Positions 1 through 11,822 of a stretch of DNA of 64,000 nucleotides are shown here, one piece after another. Position numbers and translations under genes: made by a program. Each line of letters begins with the position of its first letter. Position 1 is the stretch's first letter. Location of the stretch: assembly GCA_035772785.1 (NCBI GenBank), contig JAOCPU010000049.1:231927-295926 (forward strand), in the 5' to 3' direction. The notes beneath the pieces were generated by a model, which was not told where the DNA came from, searched no databases, and worked only from the letters and a program-made list of their open reading frames with translations. Origin of the DNA: Phlebiopsis flavidoalba (lineage: Eukaryota > Basidiomycota > Agaricomycetes > Polyporales > Phanerochaetaceae).

Positions 1-564
1 GAGAATGTCGATGTAGTCGTACGTAACTTCTTGGAGTGAGTCGTGAACGGAGTTTGATACATGGACTTGAAATTGTTTCCCAACGAAGACCGCTATGCTG
101 TCCGGGCTTGTACGTTTGTAGTCGGTAGTGTACTGAATGTCGCATGAGTTCTCTGGTGCTGACGGCAACGAATTTCCGGCCACAAACCTTGGTTGCAATA
201 ACCAGCTCCTTCCTAATACCACGACTTTCCATCCATGTCGCCAATGAATTTCCTCAGGAAGTCTCGTCCTGGCTGGGGAATCATTAGCCTCGGTAGAAGA
301 AAGAAGTCACAAAGAGCTCACTAGCTGTTTGGCCAGTGTCAATAAAATTACCACCACCACCCTCGTAATACGCGTCGAGTAACTTGAAACTGTCCTCCTT
401 GCTCAGCGCAGTTGTGCCCCAACCGATCGTGTGTCCCACTTGTCGCCGATGCTCGCAGCACCAAGCTGGATCGGAGAGACGTGAATCCCTGCCCGAGACG
501 CGAGTTGCCTGTGGCGACCAAGCTTGGTTTTGGGCTCAGGAGGGGGTGCGAAAGCGTCCTTCAT
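1..564 (-). CDS. Aldo-keto reductase, aryl-alcohol dehydrogenase / norsolorinate reductase-like, 3' end outside window
   Basis: N-terminal part of an NADPH-dependent aldo-keto reductase of the AAD/norsolorinate-reductase group, presumably cytosolic and reducing aldehydes or ketones. The start at 564 gives [19 protein letters not shown], followed by a stretch reading [17 protein letters not shown], then [20 protein letters not shown], which carries the family cofactor and catalytic Asp region (GGNFIDTA in relatives). Further on are [10 protein letters not shown] (catalytic-Lys strand) and YDYIDIL, which precedes the conserved histidine in this family. The reading frame shifts several times without intron borders, as elsewhere in this window. 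The C-terminal half of the barrel lies beyond base 1. The substrate cannot be told from sequence. Confidence 0.8.
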
Positions 565-1697
565 GGTAAGGGAGAGTATGGGTCAAGAGTGCTGTTTGTT
601 GCTGGACCACAGGTCCTGCACCGTACTCATTAAATACCTGAGCATTCATTCGTCACAGCAAATAGTGGGCCATTTTGCTGATGAGGAGGAAGCTACATTA
701 CGAAGTATCTAGATCGCATACGGCTATTTGGCCCCTGTCAATGCGTTTTCAATGGAACGTGGTAACGTTGAGGCGCACCCCTGCATAGCAGTCTCTGTCG
801 CTTGAGCTGTAGTCATGTTATTAATAAGCATAAACGCGCGAAGACTGAGAGTGAAGATCTTGTCGCGTGGCTTGGGAGGACCGAACTTGCCTTAGTCAAT
901 TCCCGATTCGCCGGACTCGCGACCTCGGCGGCGCGTAGCCGCCAGAACGAGCAGCAACGCATCAACGAAAGCATTCGTGTGCTGCGGTCTGCCTCGTTTA
1001 CCACGCAGAGATGCCTCTCATCGCCATCCCGTCAACTCTGACGCGACAGTGTGGATATAGGAAAGGAGGACCAGTAGCTTGTCGATATCACGATATTATC
1101 GTATTCACGGCGGTCCGTGCACCACGGATAGAAAATTCATTGAGGGCCGAGGCTGGCTTCTAGAGGCGAGAATCTTTCCTAGCAGATAACAAGTAAAGAG
1201 GGCTGAGCTTAAAATCGTGGGGCTGTTATTGCTATGTACTTCAAACAGACATAGCTACGCACCATTGTCAGGCTGTTGAAATGTTTGCAGGACAAGCAAG
1301 AGGCTCCCACACTCTTCCATACTCTTGTGAAATCGGCGAGCATATTGAATATCTAGAGCGTTTCAGAAGCGCGGTATGATTGGTACTCACGGCCGCCAGA
1401 CGAATGACAAGTCGTCGACGCGCGTCTACGGCAAGCGGGGGCATGGTGGCGTAGTTCCCACGATCACATTCACTCTATACTGTCGTTACATCATGTTCAA
1501 ACGGCATCTGAGAAGTCAGGGACAATGTAGTTCTCGGCAGAAGCATGAGAGAAAGATATATTTGGATTATAGCTATAGCTTCTATTACACGATATGAAGT
1601 AGGTATAGGCATAGTACAAGACGTCGATAAAGAGTACATGGGGAGACAATGATACAAAGGCACGAACAACGACAAACACAAACTCATGAGATCACAG
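565..1697. other. Intergenic stretch, no gene seen
   Basis: This 1.1-kb gap lies between the start of the aldo-keto reductase and the 3' end of RNR1. Only short, mutually overlapping frames of 60-100 codons occur and none reads like a known family. It probably holds the promoter of the leftward reductase and the 3' region of RNR1. Confidence 0.5.
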
Positions 1698-4600
1698 CTA
1701 GAGACAGAGGACAGCGGAGAATAGATGTGGAGAAGAAAGACGACCTTTACGCAGTAAGCACATCAAGCACGCTTCCTTGTTCTCGAATCGAACACCCAAG
1801 GAGCTTCGCCTGTTCGAGCTCACGCTCCTTCTGTCCTCTGCAATGTCTGCAGCGAACTCAGGATCGGCCTCCGCCGCCTTGCGACGTCCGCGTCGAGTGT
1901 ATCTTCGGTTGGGGGTGTTCGTCGAGCGACATAAGAAATCTTCTGTGAATGGGCACAGACACCACCAATAAAACAAAAGAATCAAAAAAACAGCTGCGCC
2001 GTCGCAGACTCAGCCTTAGGGGTGATCGAGTCGAGAGGCATGGGCTCCCTCCCTGGATGTGTGTGACCACGGAAGGGGTAGACGGGGTGGTGGGTATGAC
2101 GGTGACGAGAAGGGGACACGAGACTTAGGGGGACGACGGCCGTTGGTCTTGAGCTCGCGCAGCCGCTGCGACTCTTTGAGCATTCCCCTGGTCAACGTGT
2201 GTGTCAACGTGTGAACTGGATAGCCTGTGCTTGTGCAGGCCGCGTGCGGAGGTAGTACATGCCGGTCTTGAGACCCTTCTTCCAGCCGTAGAAGTGCATA
2301 CTCGTCGTGAGCTGGCCAACCGTGGGTGACTGAAGATGGACGTTGAGAGACTGGCTCTGGCAGATGAAGGCACCGCGGTCAGCAGCGAGGTCAAGGACCT
2401 TCTCTTTTGCGAGATCTCCCAAACGGTCTTGTAGATTGCCTTGATGTCGTCAGGAATACCGTTGATGCTCTGAATCGAACCATTGTTGGCAATGATCATG
2501 TTCTTCATCTGATCGTCCCAAAGCTTGAGGTCGACAAGCTCGCGAAGGAGCCATGGGCAGACGATCTGGAACTCTCGCGGCAAGAACACGGGCGGGTATA
2601 GATGTTACTACAAACTCCTAAGTTTCATGACCGTAGGGGGGGCGGCAGCAAATAAAAAGGATAGACGTACCTAGTGTAAGGCTCGAAACATTCGTTGAAT
2701 CCGAGAATCTGAAACTGGTTGATGCGATGCAGTGGGCATGGGGTGCGAGGAGTAGAGAGTTTCGGGCGGAGGAGGGCCAGTCCTTGCAACCTTAGCCTTC
2801 AGGCTAGACCAATCCCAGAGATCGCTAGGGGTTATGCCCCAAAGGTCGTACTGCAAGGGGCAGTTGGGCCCTTGCTCGCGAAGAGCAGGAGGGACCTGCC
2901 TTCGTAAGTCTCGTAGGGGGCCCTCAATTTCAGCGATGTCGCTGCTCGCCTCGACGGCGGCATGGTAGATGGTCTCGAAGATCTGCTTGTTGAGCAGGCA
3001 GGCGCGCCTCGGGGGAGTCGAAGGGCATACGGAGCGCCATGAAGGCGTCCGCAAGCACAATACCGTTCACACCGATGCCAATGGGGCGGTGACGCATGTT
3101 AGAACGGCGAGACTCGGGGATGGGGTAGTAGTTGACATCAATAATGCGGTTCAGGTTGTATGCGACAACCTTGGCGATGTCGTGGAGCTTCTGGAAGTTT
3201 GTAGACTCCGTTCTCGATGAAGGAAGGCAGGGCGATGGAGGCGAGATTGCAGACGGCGGTCTCATCGGGAGCAGAGTACTCGATGATCTCGGTACACAGG
3301 TTCGACGACTTGATGGTACCGAGGTTCTGCTGGTTCGATTTCGCTGAATATATTGTGAGAAACAACTGAATATCTCTGAATGCAATAAAACACTTACCGT
3401 TCGCAGAGTCCTTGTAGAGCATGAAAGGACCGCCGGTCTCGATCTGGGCTTCAAGGATAGCGTACCACAGCTTCTGGGCTTCGATAGTCTTGCGACCGCG
3501 TCCTTCCGCGCTCCGTACTTCTCGTAGAGCTCTTCGAACTCGTCACCCCAGACCTCGTGCAAGCGGGGAGCCTCGTTTGGGCAGAACAACGTCCATTTCC
3601 CATTGGCCTCGACACGCTTCATGCTTCAGGTGCTATCAAGTGCATTAGCGGGGTGGGCGAGTCATTCAGAGCGAGCGGAGAACATACAAGAGGTCGGGAA
3701 TCCAGAGAGCGTAGAACAAATCACGGGCACGGACTTCTTCCTTTCCGTGGTTCTTACGGAGGGTCGATGAACTCAAAGACATCAGCGTGCCAAGGCTCGA
3801 GGTAAATGGCGAAGGCACCCGGACGCTTGTTACCGCCCTGGTCGACATAGCGGGCAGTCGCGTCGTAATGCACGGAGCATGGGCACGATGCCGTTTGAGT
3901 AGCCGTTGGTACCAGCGATGTAGGAGCTACATAAATGAGATCATATCTCACAAAAAAGCGAATCAAACTTACCCAGTAGCACGGATGTTGTGAATGTTCA
4001 AGCCAATACCACCGGCAGTCTTGCTGATCATGGCACAGCTCTTCAGGGTATCGTAGATGCCCTCAATTGAATCGTCCTTCATGCAGACCAAGAAGCATGA
4101 GCTCAGCTGCGGGGGGTTCGGGGTGCCGGCATTGAAGAGTGTTGGTGAAGCGTGAGTGAAGAACCGCTCGGACATGAGGTTGTAGGTCTGAATGGCGCGG
4201 TCGATGTCACTACCGTGAATACCGACGAGGCGACACGCATAAGAAGATGTTGCGGTCGCTCAGCGACGCGGCCATTGATCTTCAGCAGGTAAGAACGCTC
4301 AAGGGTTTTAAAACCGAAGCTGTCGAAGGGTTAGCCACGTTGTGATTTGATCATGATGATAAAACGTACAAGTTGTAGCTGAAATCACGGCTGTAGATGA
4401 CAGCGGGAGTCCAGCTTCTCAGCATTAGCCATCACCACCTCGTACGTGTCCTTCGAGATCATGCTCGCCGGCCGGCCGTTCTTTGGGTTGACTAAGCGAA
4501 GGTATTCATAAGCCGAGACATCGCACACGAGAAGTGAAGGATACTACGCACCGTACTCATACAAATCTTTGATGACAGCGGAGAAACTCTTCTTGGTCTC

Positions 4601-5182
4601 CTTGTGCAGATTTGACACCGCGATGCGCGCGGCAAGGATAGCGTAGTCCGGGTGCTTCGTTGTCATGTACGCAGCCGTCTCCGCAGCAAGATTCTGGTGG
4701 ACGGTATCACTTGAGGCAGCTACTTCAGCACGAGAATAGGGAAGGACGCACGTCAAGCTCTACCGTGGTGACACCATTGTAGACACCGGCCGATGACCTT
4801 CTGCGCGATGCTACGACGCGGTCAAAAAACAACAACAGGGGCGCTCCCAAAACAGGACTCACGCAATGGGGGTCGAACATATTCAGTGTCGAGACCGTAG
4901 CAAAGCTTCTGGATACGCGCTGTGATCTAAGGCAAGTCGCGTCATAAAAACGAAGGGACCCCTGTCAAAAAAGCGAACCATCGCATACCTTGTCGAACTG
5001 AACGCGTTCCTTGCGACTGTGGGCATTAGAAGGATCAGTATACTCATGTCTGGTATGGTGACACGTTTGTAGGAGGCACTGACCCATCTGTGAGGAACGC
5101 GTGTCACAATGGGGCAAAGTCAGCGGAGGCCACGAGGTCTAGAGCGCGCTGTGTGCGTACCTCGCTTGAAGACGTAAGCCAT
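1698..5182 (-). CDS. RNR1: Ribonucleoside-diphosphate reductase large subunit (class Ia)
   Basis: Catalytic R1 subunit that reduces NDPs to dNDPs with the R2 radical subunit in the cytosol. The first exon is 22 nt (MAYVFKR, start at 5182) and its intron opens with GTACGC. The next exons read [11 protein letters not shown] and [17 protein letters not shown], an ATP-cone. Seen in order: [35 protein letters not shown] (first redox Cys), [34 protein letters not shown], the active-site N-x-C-x-E motif NLCTE (Cys codon 3294-3296), [12 protein letters not shown] (partner Cys), and YYLRTRP (radical-path tyrosines). The C-terminal tail ENKEACLMC carries the mobile CxxC. All catalytic residues are present. 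The frame is broken at several places lacking splice sites (about 3505, 3200 and 2999, and in the tail near 1790), most simply assembly indels. The last ~20 codons after CLMC are uncertain. Confidence 0.95.
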
Positions 5183-5412
5183 GTCGCGAAAGTGTGCGCT
5201 GGACCCTACAGGAGCGCGGCGATGAGAGGTGGCGACGGGGTAGGGAGGGGGGGAGAGGTCGTGGTATGGGTTGAAAGCGGAGACGCGACGACGCGAAAAA
5301 GTCTTATATAATAATTAATAATATTCGCGACCGTGAGAAAATCACGGCCTCGTTTACGAGCGTGTCTCTGCGCGTCTGTTCGCGTTCTTTACCTCTGTTT
5401 GTTGCGTCCACC

Positions 5413-6097
5413 ATGCCTTCATATAGCGTCCCCTACGTCCACAGTGGTGACCCAGCCTATGCCCCACCTGGTCCTTCGCGCGCCCTCTCCAACGAGCTCC
5501 ATTGGAACGGACTATGGACCGGACGAGCCAGTAGGCGACGAAAATGATATTCCAGACGCAGAGTTTTCCAGGAACTGCCTGGAAAGATTGAGGCTGAATG
5601 ACATCCGTACGGTGGAACAAATTGCCTGCTTTGACCCTTTGTTACCCAAATGCAATAATGCAGAGGAAGAAAAAGGTGAGCGGCTCAAATGCACCTTTCT
5701 GCCTACTTGAGCTCATAGAGTGCTAGACATGCACCACCGCGTAATGCGGTATCTGCGCAGTAGGGTTCAGGCTCTGGAAGCAGACGCTGTTGTCCTTTGT
5801 TTGAGCAAACAGTTCTTCGTGGAACTGCTATCACAGAAGAGCGAAAACCCTCCTCAGACAATATCGATCACATTCTCCAGAGCATGATGGGCACAAGCAT
5901 CACTCCCCCTACGGCGACCACTCCCGCTCCTTCTTTTGCACCTCTTTCCTACCCCCTCGACGCCCTTAAACATCAGTGAAGACTTGCTGGGCGGCAGACC
6001 CATGCTTGACTTCCCATCTCCTAGTTCCACTGGCGGTTTTGTCTTTCCTACTCCAGCGGCAGACTCGAGTACCCCTGCAGCGAATAGTAACGCATAA
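5413..6097 (+). CDS. Small protein of unknown function, two or more exons
   Basis: I do not recognise this gene. It is divergent from RNR1, with 230 bp between the start codons. It starts MPSYSVPYVHSGDPAYAPPG (start preceded by CCACC). After an apparent single-base frame change it continues as an acidic stretch, GTDYGPDEPVGDENDIPDAE, then FSRNCLERLRLNDIRTVEQI and EEEK. A short intron (about 5,675-5,725) seems to separate this from MHHRVMRYLRSRVQALEADA, which could form a short helix or coiled coil. The C-terminus is Ser/Pro/Thr-rich and ends TPAADSSTPAANSNA followed by TAA at 6,095-6,097. The mix of an acidic N-terminus, a helical middle and a low-complexity tail suggests a nuclear or regulatory protein, but this is only inference. 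Confidence 0.5.
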
Positions 6098-6584
6098 CCA
6101 GAAACATGGGGAAGACCCGTCGATAACCTCTTTGGATCCTCTCTTGGCACTCCCTTTCTTTCCTTGGATCATGTATGTGTATCACTACTGAAATCGAACG
6201 GATGTAGCATATATCATCGCGCCGATACCGTCGATTCACGCGCCAAGCTTGTCATGGGCGGCGCACGCAAGACTGCCTCCAACTTCTTCAAAGCGGGTTC
6301 TCAGATAAGCAATGGACCCACCCAAGCATTTTCACTCTGAAAGGCCCACAAAATCTTCAGAGCGAGCATCCTCTGAACCTTCGAACTGCAAAAACAAAAC
6401 CGTGTCTCGAAGACAGGGCGTAATCGTTATCATTCGTGATCTAGCATGCAACTACGTAATGACAGCTTTGCCAGTATGAATCTCTTGAATATTGTACAAC
6501 AGGTGTCTAAAACCTACAACGTTAAATAAACCCACACTACACAAGCCCTACCGATACAGCACAAGAAAGAACCATAGATGAACC
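6098..6584. other. Convergent intergenic region
   Basis: A 0.49-kb gap between the 3' ends of the unknown gene on the left and the first BTB gene on the right. It presumably holds both 3' UTRs. No recognisable coding sequence or repeat was seen. Confidence 0.5.
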
Positions 6585-8135
6585 TTACAACAGCGGCGGG
6601 GGGGCGACGACCTCCTCCACAAAATAGTCTGGCAGCGCATCCTCGACCATTTTGATCTTCATCCTGGATCGCCTTGCGAACGGTCATCCTGCAGTCCTGG
6701 TGCATATAAGTCGCACTGCCCCAGCGCACAAAGTCCTTCGAGATCGTGCGCAGCCGCCCGAGGACGTCGGCGAGCCCGAGCGAGAGCACGGCGTCGCTCT
6801 TGGTTTTATTCTCCTTCCAGAAGTCGAGCCAACATTGCGTGCAGCCGTGTTGGTGCCATGTCGCGCTGCATGCCGCGGCATGCTCGTATGTCAGCTGGCG
6901 GTGTCGCGCGCAGCCGCTCCCAGACGATCGTGAGCCGGTGGTAGCCCATGAGCAGCCGCATCTTCTGCTCGGGCGTGACGAGGAGCCGGCCTTCGGAGTC
7001 GAGAATGCTTTGCGGCTCCTCATCGGTTGTAGCCGTGAGAGATGGGGAACGTGGTGAACGCGCGCAGGGAGTTGGAGGACGAGGACGAGGGCCGCGGTGT
7101 GCGTGTGGGGGCGACAACAACATTCGCCTTCTGCATGACCTCGAAGTACGCGATGCCGCGGAGTTGGCGGAGGTCCAGCTCGTCAGCGAGCGACATGGCG
7201 AGATGGGCGTATTGTATTGAGAAACCCATGAGCTGCTTCATGACGTCGATCATGGTCGCCAGTAGCCGCTCGTGTGAGCACAATTGTGCGAGGCGCATGA
7301 GCCGGGAGATGAGCGCGCCATTGGATGCAATCGCTTGGGGCGAGGGGCTGCTTGGGGAAGCGGTGCGGAGAAGGGTGAGGGGGATACAGTTGAAGAGGCG
7401 ATTGCTGAGGCAGTGAGCGGGGACACCGAGGAGCTGAGGGCCCCAGTTGCGGACGGGGGGAGATAGAAGAGCGGCGGGGCGGGCTTGCGGTTAACGTGCT
7501 CGTTGATCACATCGAGTGCCCAACCGTTTCTATCGAGCGGAAGTGGTACTTGAAAGAGACGCGGGCGATGTCGATGAGGCGGTTCAGGCGCGTGAGGTCG
7601 ATGATCTGTGGCGTTGATATGTCGGCGAGCTCGTGCGGTCTGGGAAGTGGGGACGTAAGGAGTGTGAAATGGAAGGACAGGGTCGAGTTTAGGACGTACA
7701 AGGCATAGAGCACCCAAGGAAGTTCTTGAACTCGGATACGGATTCCCCCTGCAGCCACACGGGCATGTCATCGGAAGTGCCCTCGACCTCGTGCTGACCT
7801 TGTGGTAGCGAGAACATGGAACTGAAGAGTGAGCCATCTTGGCAAGTAGTGTTCGATGCACCTTTGTGCGTTAATGTCAAGATTAGCTCAAAGTTGTGCG
7901 CATATAGGCACCCTAACGTACGTTGAACAGTGTGTTTTCGACTCTCAGGATGCAGCTTCCATCATATAAGTAGTAATTGTCGTCCTTGACGAGGGGGCCG
8001 TCGAGTTTGTGCTCTTCTTGGAAGCTGTAGCATCTCCTCTATCTCGTCGTCAACTCGAGTCCGCTTCAACGTGAAACCGTCCTCCGTTAACGAGTGCGAG
8101 CGCGACCTTTTTCCTGCAGACGCGGGCGAGCTCAT
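6585..8135 (-). CDS. BTB/POZ domain protein (Agaricomycete-type), copy 1
   Basis: Fungal BTB protein of the kind greatly expanded in Agaricomycetes; members are thought to mediate protein-protein contacts, with no established function. The start at 8135 gives MSSPASAGKRSRSHS and a basic, Ser-rich lead. The BTB fold follows over several exons: DDNYYLYDGSCILRVENTLF, a spliced segment, SLFSSMFSLPQ, and the hallmark PVWLQGESVSEFKNFLG. The C-terminal helical part includes DLTRLNRLIDIARVSFKYHF, PEQKMRLLMGYHRLTIVWER, KENKTKSDAVLSLGLADVLG and a final ALPDYFVEEV before TAA at 6,585-6,587. The architecture matches the + strand BTB gene at 10.5 kb (both end with a DYF-containing tail), so the two are probably paralogues. 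Apparent frame changes are either introns or assembly indels. Confidence 0.85.
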
Positions 8136-8671
8136 CGTCGGCGAGAGAAGAGGGGGTAGGGGGAAGCAAAGCGACAAAAAGGGGCGTATGCTGGGAGTTA
8201 AATGAAAGCTTGTGGCGTCGGGGAGAAGACCGAGTAGATATACTTGCTATGGCAAGGATGAAAGAGGAGGTAGCATTTCATTGGACTGAGCATGAGCGTC
8301 AGGATCAAGTTGCCTGTGCCTGCCCTGCAGCTATCCCCGGCCCCGAGCCCAGATCACCGACCTCCTGATCCGCTCGGCGTCGTGCCGACGGCCCCCTCGA
8401 CAGGCCTCGGCGACGCCGCCAGATAGCGACCACAAGCTTTTGACCCTCGCACAATGTGGCCCGGCGGGCACCACGGAACGGCATCAGCTCCCAGGACCCA
8501 TCTGGACAGCCGCGCGGCGCGCACGCCGACTGAGATCATTCGTGCGAAGGATGAGTAAGTCGCCTTGTGGGAACTCCTGGGATACGCTCCTCTTGCCCTG
8601 AAACACCTTCAAGACGACCACGGCGGGCGACTTTTTCCACCTCCACCGCCGACTCAACGCTTGTCGTAACC
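8136..8671. other. Divergent promoter region between BTB gene 1 and aldo-keto reductase
   Basis: A 0.54-kb gap between divergent start codons, so it should hold both promoters. No clear TATA box or repeat was identified. Confidence 0.5.
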
Positions 8672-10115
8672 ATGCCTTTCGGGACAGTGACGCTCAACGA
8701 TGGCAGCGAGGTCAGAAAGCAGTTCGCCAAGAGAAAGAGAGCCTGCTCACATCCCGTCCTGTAGATGCCAACCATTGCCTACGGCACTGGCTCAAAGTGG
8801 AAGGGACAGGTGTGCTCTCTCTACTATACCAACCGCTTGAAAACTTGCTCAATTGAATGCCCCCCCCCATGTGAAGGATGTGACGGCTTACGTAGAACAA
8901 GCCATCGAAGTCGGGTTCTCGCACATAGACACGGCTCAGTGTCAGTCCACCATATAGTCCTACGGTGACGCCACTGACAACCAGTCATATAGTCTACGGC
9001 ACAGAGGAGTTTGTCGGTGCGGCTATCAAAGAGAGCGGCCTCTCGCGCTCTGAGCTGTTCATCACGACCAAGTACTCTGGAATGAAACCCGAAGATGAGT
9101 CTATAAACGATAGTCTGAGCAAGGTATGATTCCCTCTCCTGAGATAGCAATAACTTTATCAATGCACTCATCGCTCGAAAATAGCTTGGATTGGACGCTG
9201 TGTGGGACCTCTATCTCATTCATAACCCTATAACTATCAAGGACATTCCTAAAAACCTGGTCGAAACTCGAAGAAGCGAAGAAGGCTGGAAAGGCAAAGT
9301 CAGTCATCCCTCAATATCAATTCCTATTGCATCATCCGTCTCACTGCATATCACTACGTCTAGGAGCATTGGTGTGAGCAACTTCACCTTGAAGCAGTTG
9401 CAAGACCTAGTCAAGACCGCCACAGTCGTTCCCGCCGTCAATCAGGTCCGCGTCATCCTTGCCGCTGATACTTATCATGTAAATGCTCACATCCGCTCAA
9501 CAGATCTTCTTTAACCCGTATAACTATGCGGATAACAAAGCGCTACTCGAATTCTCGCCGCTCAACACGGCATCGTCACCGAAGCTTACAGCAGCCTTGC
9601 GTAGGCAGTTTCTCCTACGGGGATCACAGTACAGCCACTTACTCATCCTCAGGCCCATAACTCGCTATCCCGGTGGGCCGGTCGATGCACCCGTCAACGC
9701 TGCCGCCAAGCGCCTTGGTGCGACGTCTACACAGGTCATCCTTGCGTGGGTTCGGGCCAAGGGTGTGTGGTGATCGTCACGTACGCTTTCCACATTTCCT
9801 TGTCATATCCGGACCTCGGCTGACATGTGAGTTTAGGACGAGCTCCACCAAAGAGCACATGCAGGAGTACTTGGATGTGGGCGACCTTCGTGAGTACCCT
9901 CGGTTCCACGTCTTACCTCCTTTTCCTGACTCTATCACGCCCCAGCCGAGCTTACGAAGGAGGAAATCACCGCTATTGACGAGGCTGGTGCCAAGGGTCC
10001 GCCGAGCGCGGTCCGGCAAGTGTCGTACCGCCTCCAACAACGTTGGAGGGAAGTCGTCCTTGCTTTGGTCCTTGTACTGCTGGTTGCTTTCCGGTACTTG
10101 CACGCCGTATTATGA
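8672..10115 (+). CDS. Aldo-keto reductase with C-terminal hydrophobic segment
   Basis: NAD(P)H-dependent oxidoreductase of the aldo-keto reductase fold (DkgA/GCY1-like branch). It starts MPFGTVTLNDGSEV at 8672, then IAYGTGSKWKGQ. After an intron comes AIEVGFSHIDTAQ (catalytic Asp), YGTEEFVGAAIKESGLSRSE (catalytic Tyr) and LFITTKYSG (catalytic Lys). DLYLIHNPITI holds the conserved His. SIGVSNFTLKQLQDL, VNQIFFNPYNYA and ATSTQVILAWVRAKGV follow, then STKEHMQEYLDVGDL, part of the cofactor phosphate-binding region. At least six short exons are implied. The last exon reads EEITAIDEAGAKGP and ends in a hydrophobic run, LALVLVLLVAFRYL, ending at TGA 10,113-10,115. That run could anchor the enzyme in a membrane, which is unusual for a normally soluble family. 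Confidence 0.85.
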
Positions 10116-10504
10116 GGATCTTCCCTCCGTGCGGATATTTAGATTGATCTACGTATAGTTGTATGCGGTGTGAGTAGGTTTGACCCCCCGGTTTCGAGAT
10201 GGATTTCGATACTCGTTGTCGATACACAGCATGTTTATCCGTATAGAATGGACAATGGTCTCTTCCAATCGTCCCAGGACACCGTATTAGTGTTTCGGAG
10301 GTACTGAGCCTAGGAGCTCACAAACAAGGTTTCTCCCAGTCCCGGCGGCCATCATTCGGTGCTTCAGACAGCCTCCGAGGCACTGACCACATCTTCTAGC
10401 CCCACCATCTTATAAGTAGCAGTGCTCTTCTACATACCACCTTCGTTGCTGTACCAGATACCCATACATATACCCGTGCCGCCGCCGCTCTCTATTTAAC
10501 CAGA
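10116..10504. other. Upstream region of BTB gene 2
   Basis: About 0.39 kb between the reductase stop and the next + strand start. An AT-rich TATTTAA motif at about 10,493-10,499 lies too close to the start to be an ordinary TATA box. CTTATAAGTAG near 10,410 is a better candidate. No coding signal was seen. Confidence 0.4.
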
Positions 10505-11822
10505 ATGGACCACGAAGACCTCCACCCCGAGAGCCCCCTCATGAACAGCATCTCCAACAGCTTCCTCGGCGACGGCATGCTCTCGCTCTCGATACCAGGC
10601 CCCAGCAGAGACCCCACATACTACATCTTTGACGGAAACAGCGTTCTGCTGGTCGAGAACACGCCTCTTCAGGGTGCGTTCCGCGCTTCGATTCCAACCG
10701 GCGGCGTCGCTTGGCGGGCGGGGCTGATGCGTGTAACAGGTGCATAGGTCGACGTTGACGAAGGACAAGTCTGCATTCGAGACGATGTTCCAGCTCTCCT
10801 CGGAGACAGACTCCTCGCGGTCTGAGTCGAGCGTGACGATTGCCACAGAGGGTGAGAGCGATGACAACCCTATCCGACTACAAGGAGACACTGCAGATGA
10901 GTTTCGCGCTTTGTTGTGGGCTCTTTATGCTCTGTGAGTTATATGCCAGACTTCCTCCTATTGTTTCCTCATAGAATTCCTATTCGTGAAGCCCACATGA
11001 ACTGCTGATTGCAATGACCCCTGACGCGAACCCGGCGCAACTCGTCGCGCTCGCACGAATGAGCAACAAATACCAGTTCCGCTCGCTTGAACAGTGGGCC
11101 CTTGGTGCCCCTCAATGTTTACTACAACCGTCCCGGGGCATTCGATGACGTGCCCACCACACACCCTCCCACCCTCCCTCTTGGACCAATTACCGCCACA
11201 CGGGGCGAACACAGCCCCCCTCCAACCATCTCTCACCCAGCTGACCGAGCTCGCCGCGCTCTGCGAGCGACACGACCTACTCGAGGCCGCAATCCTGCGG
11301 TGGAAGCGGCTGATCATCGAGGGCAAGGACCTCGCGCAGGCGATCTGCGTCGGCGAGCGGTTCAACCTGCGGCCCGTGCTGGGGCTCGCGTTCCACGCGA
11401 TGATGCTCAAGGGCAAGGCGGCGTGGGACGCGGACGCGCTGCTCTCGCGCGACCAGCGCGTGCGCCTGCTCTGCGGGTACTACGCGCTCAGCAAGCTCTC
11501 GGACGCGCTGCCGGCCAGCCCGCCCGTGCTCACGCACAGCGCGCGCTGCACGAGCGGGCAGCGGTGCACGAAGGCGTTTGGCGGCGTGTGGAAGCTCGTG
11601 TTTGACACGGGCACGCAGATGATTCCGTTTGCGCGCGAGGACGTGCTCGGGAGGATGTTTTTTGCGGAGTCGATGATGAAGACTCTCGTCAAGGACGAGA
11701 TTCCGACGCAGGGCGCCATGGATGGGCTTCAGCAGTGCAAGGAGAATGCGCTCTTTGCGGTGAACCTAAAGTTCCGGGAGATCAAGGAATCGCTCGCGGA
11801 CTATTTTACGGATGAGTTTTGA
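10505..11822 (+). CDS. BTB/POZ domain protein (Agaricomycete-type), copy 2
   Basis: Three or four exons. Exon 1 (start 10,505) is MDHEDLHPESPLMNSIS leading into PTYYIFDGNSVLLVENTPLQ, the first strands of the BTB fold. Exon 2 (about 10,740) gives VHRSTLTKDKSAFETMFQLS and ends NPIRLQGDTADEFRALLWAL, the signature also seen in copy 1. Exon 3 gives LVALARMSNKYQFRSLEQWA. The long final exon (about 11,240-11,822) is helical: LTELAALCERHDLLEAAILR, AICVGERFNLRPVLGLAFHA, RVRLLCGYYALSKLSDALPA, ending ESLADYFTDEF. A Cys/His group (TSGQRC, CTKAF) sits in the middle of the last exon. Role unknown; probably a scaffold or adaptor as for other BTB proteins. Confidence 0.85.

Noticed and set aside
1770..1800. 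GTTCGATTCG-like sequence suggesting a tRNA B box
   Set aside because: It lies in the RNR1 C-terminal coding region, with no A box or cloverleaf around it.
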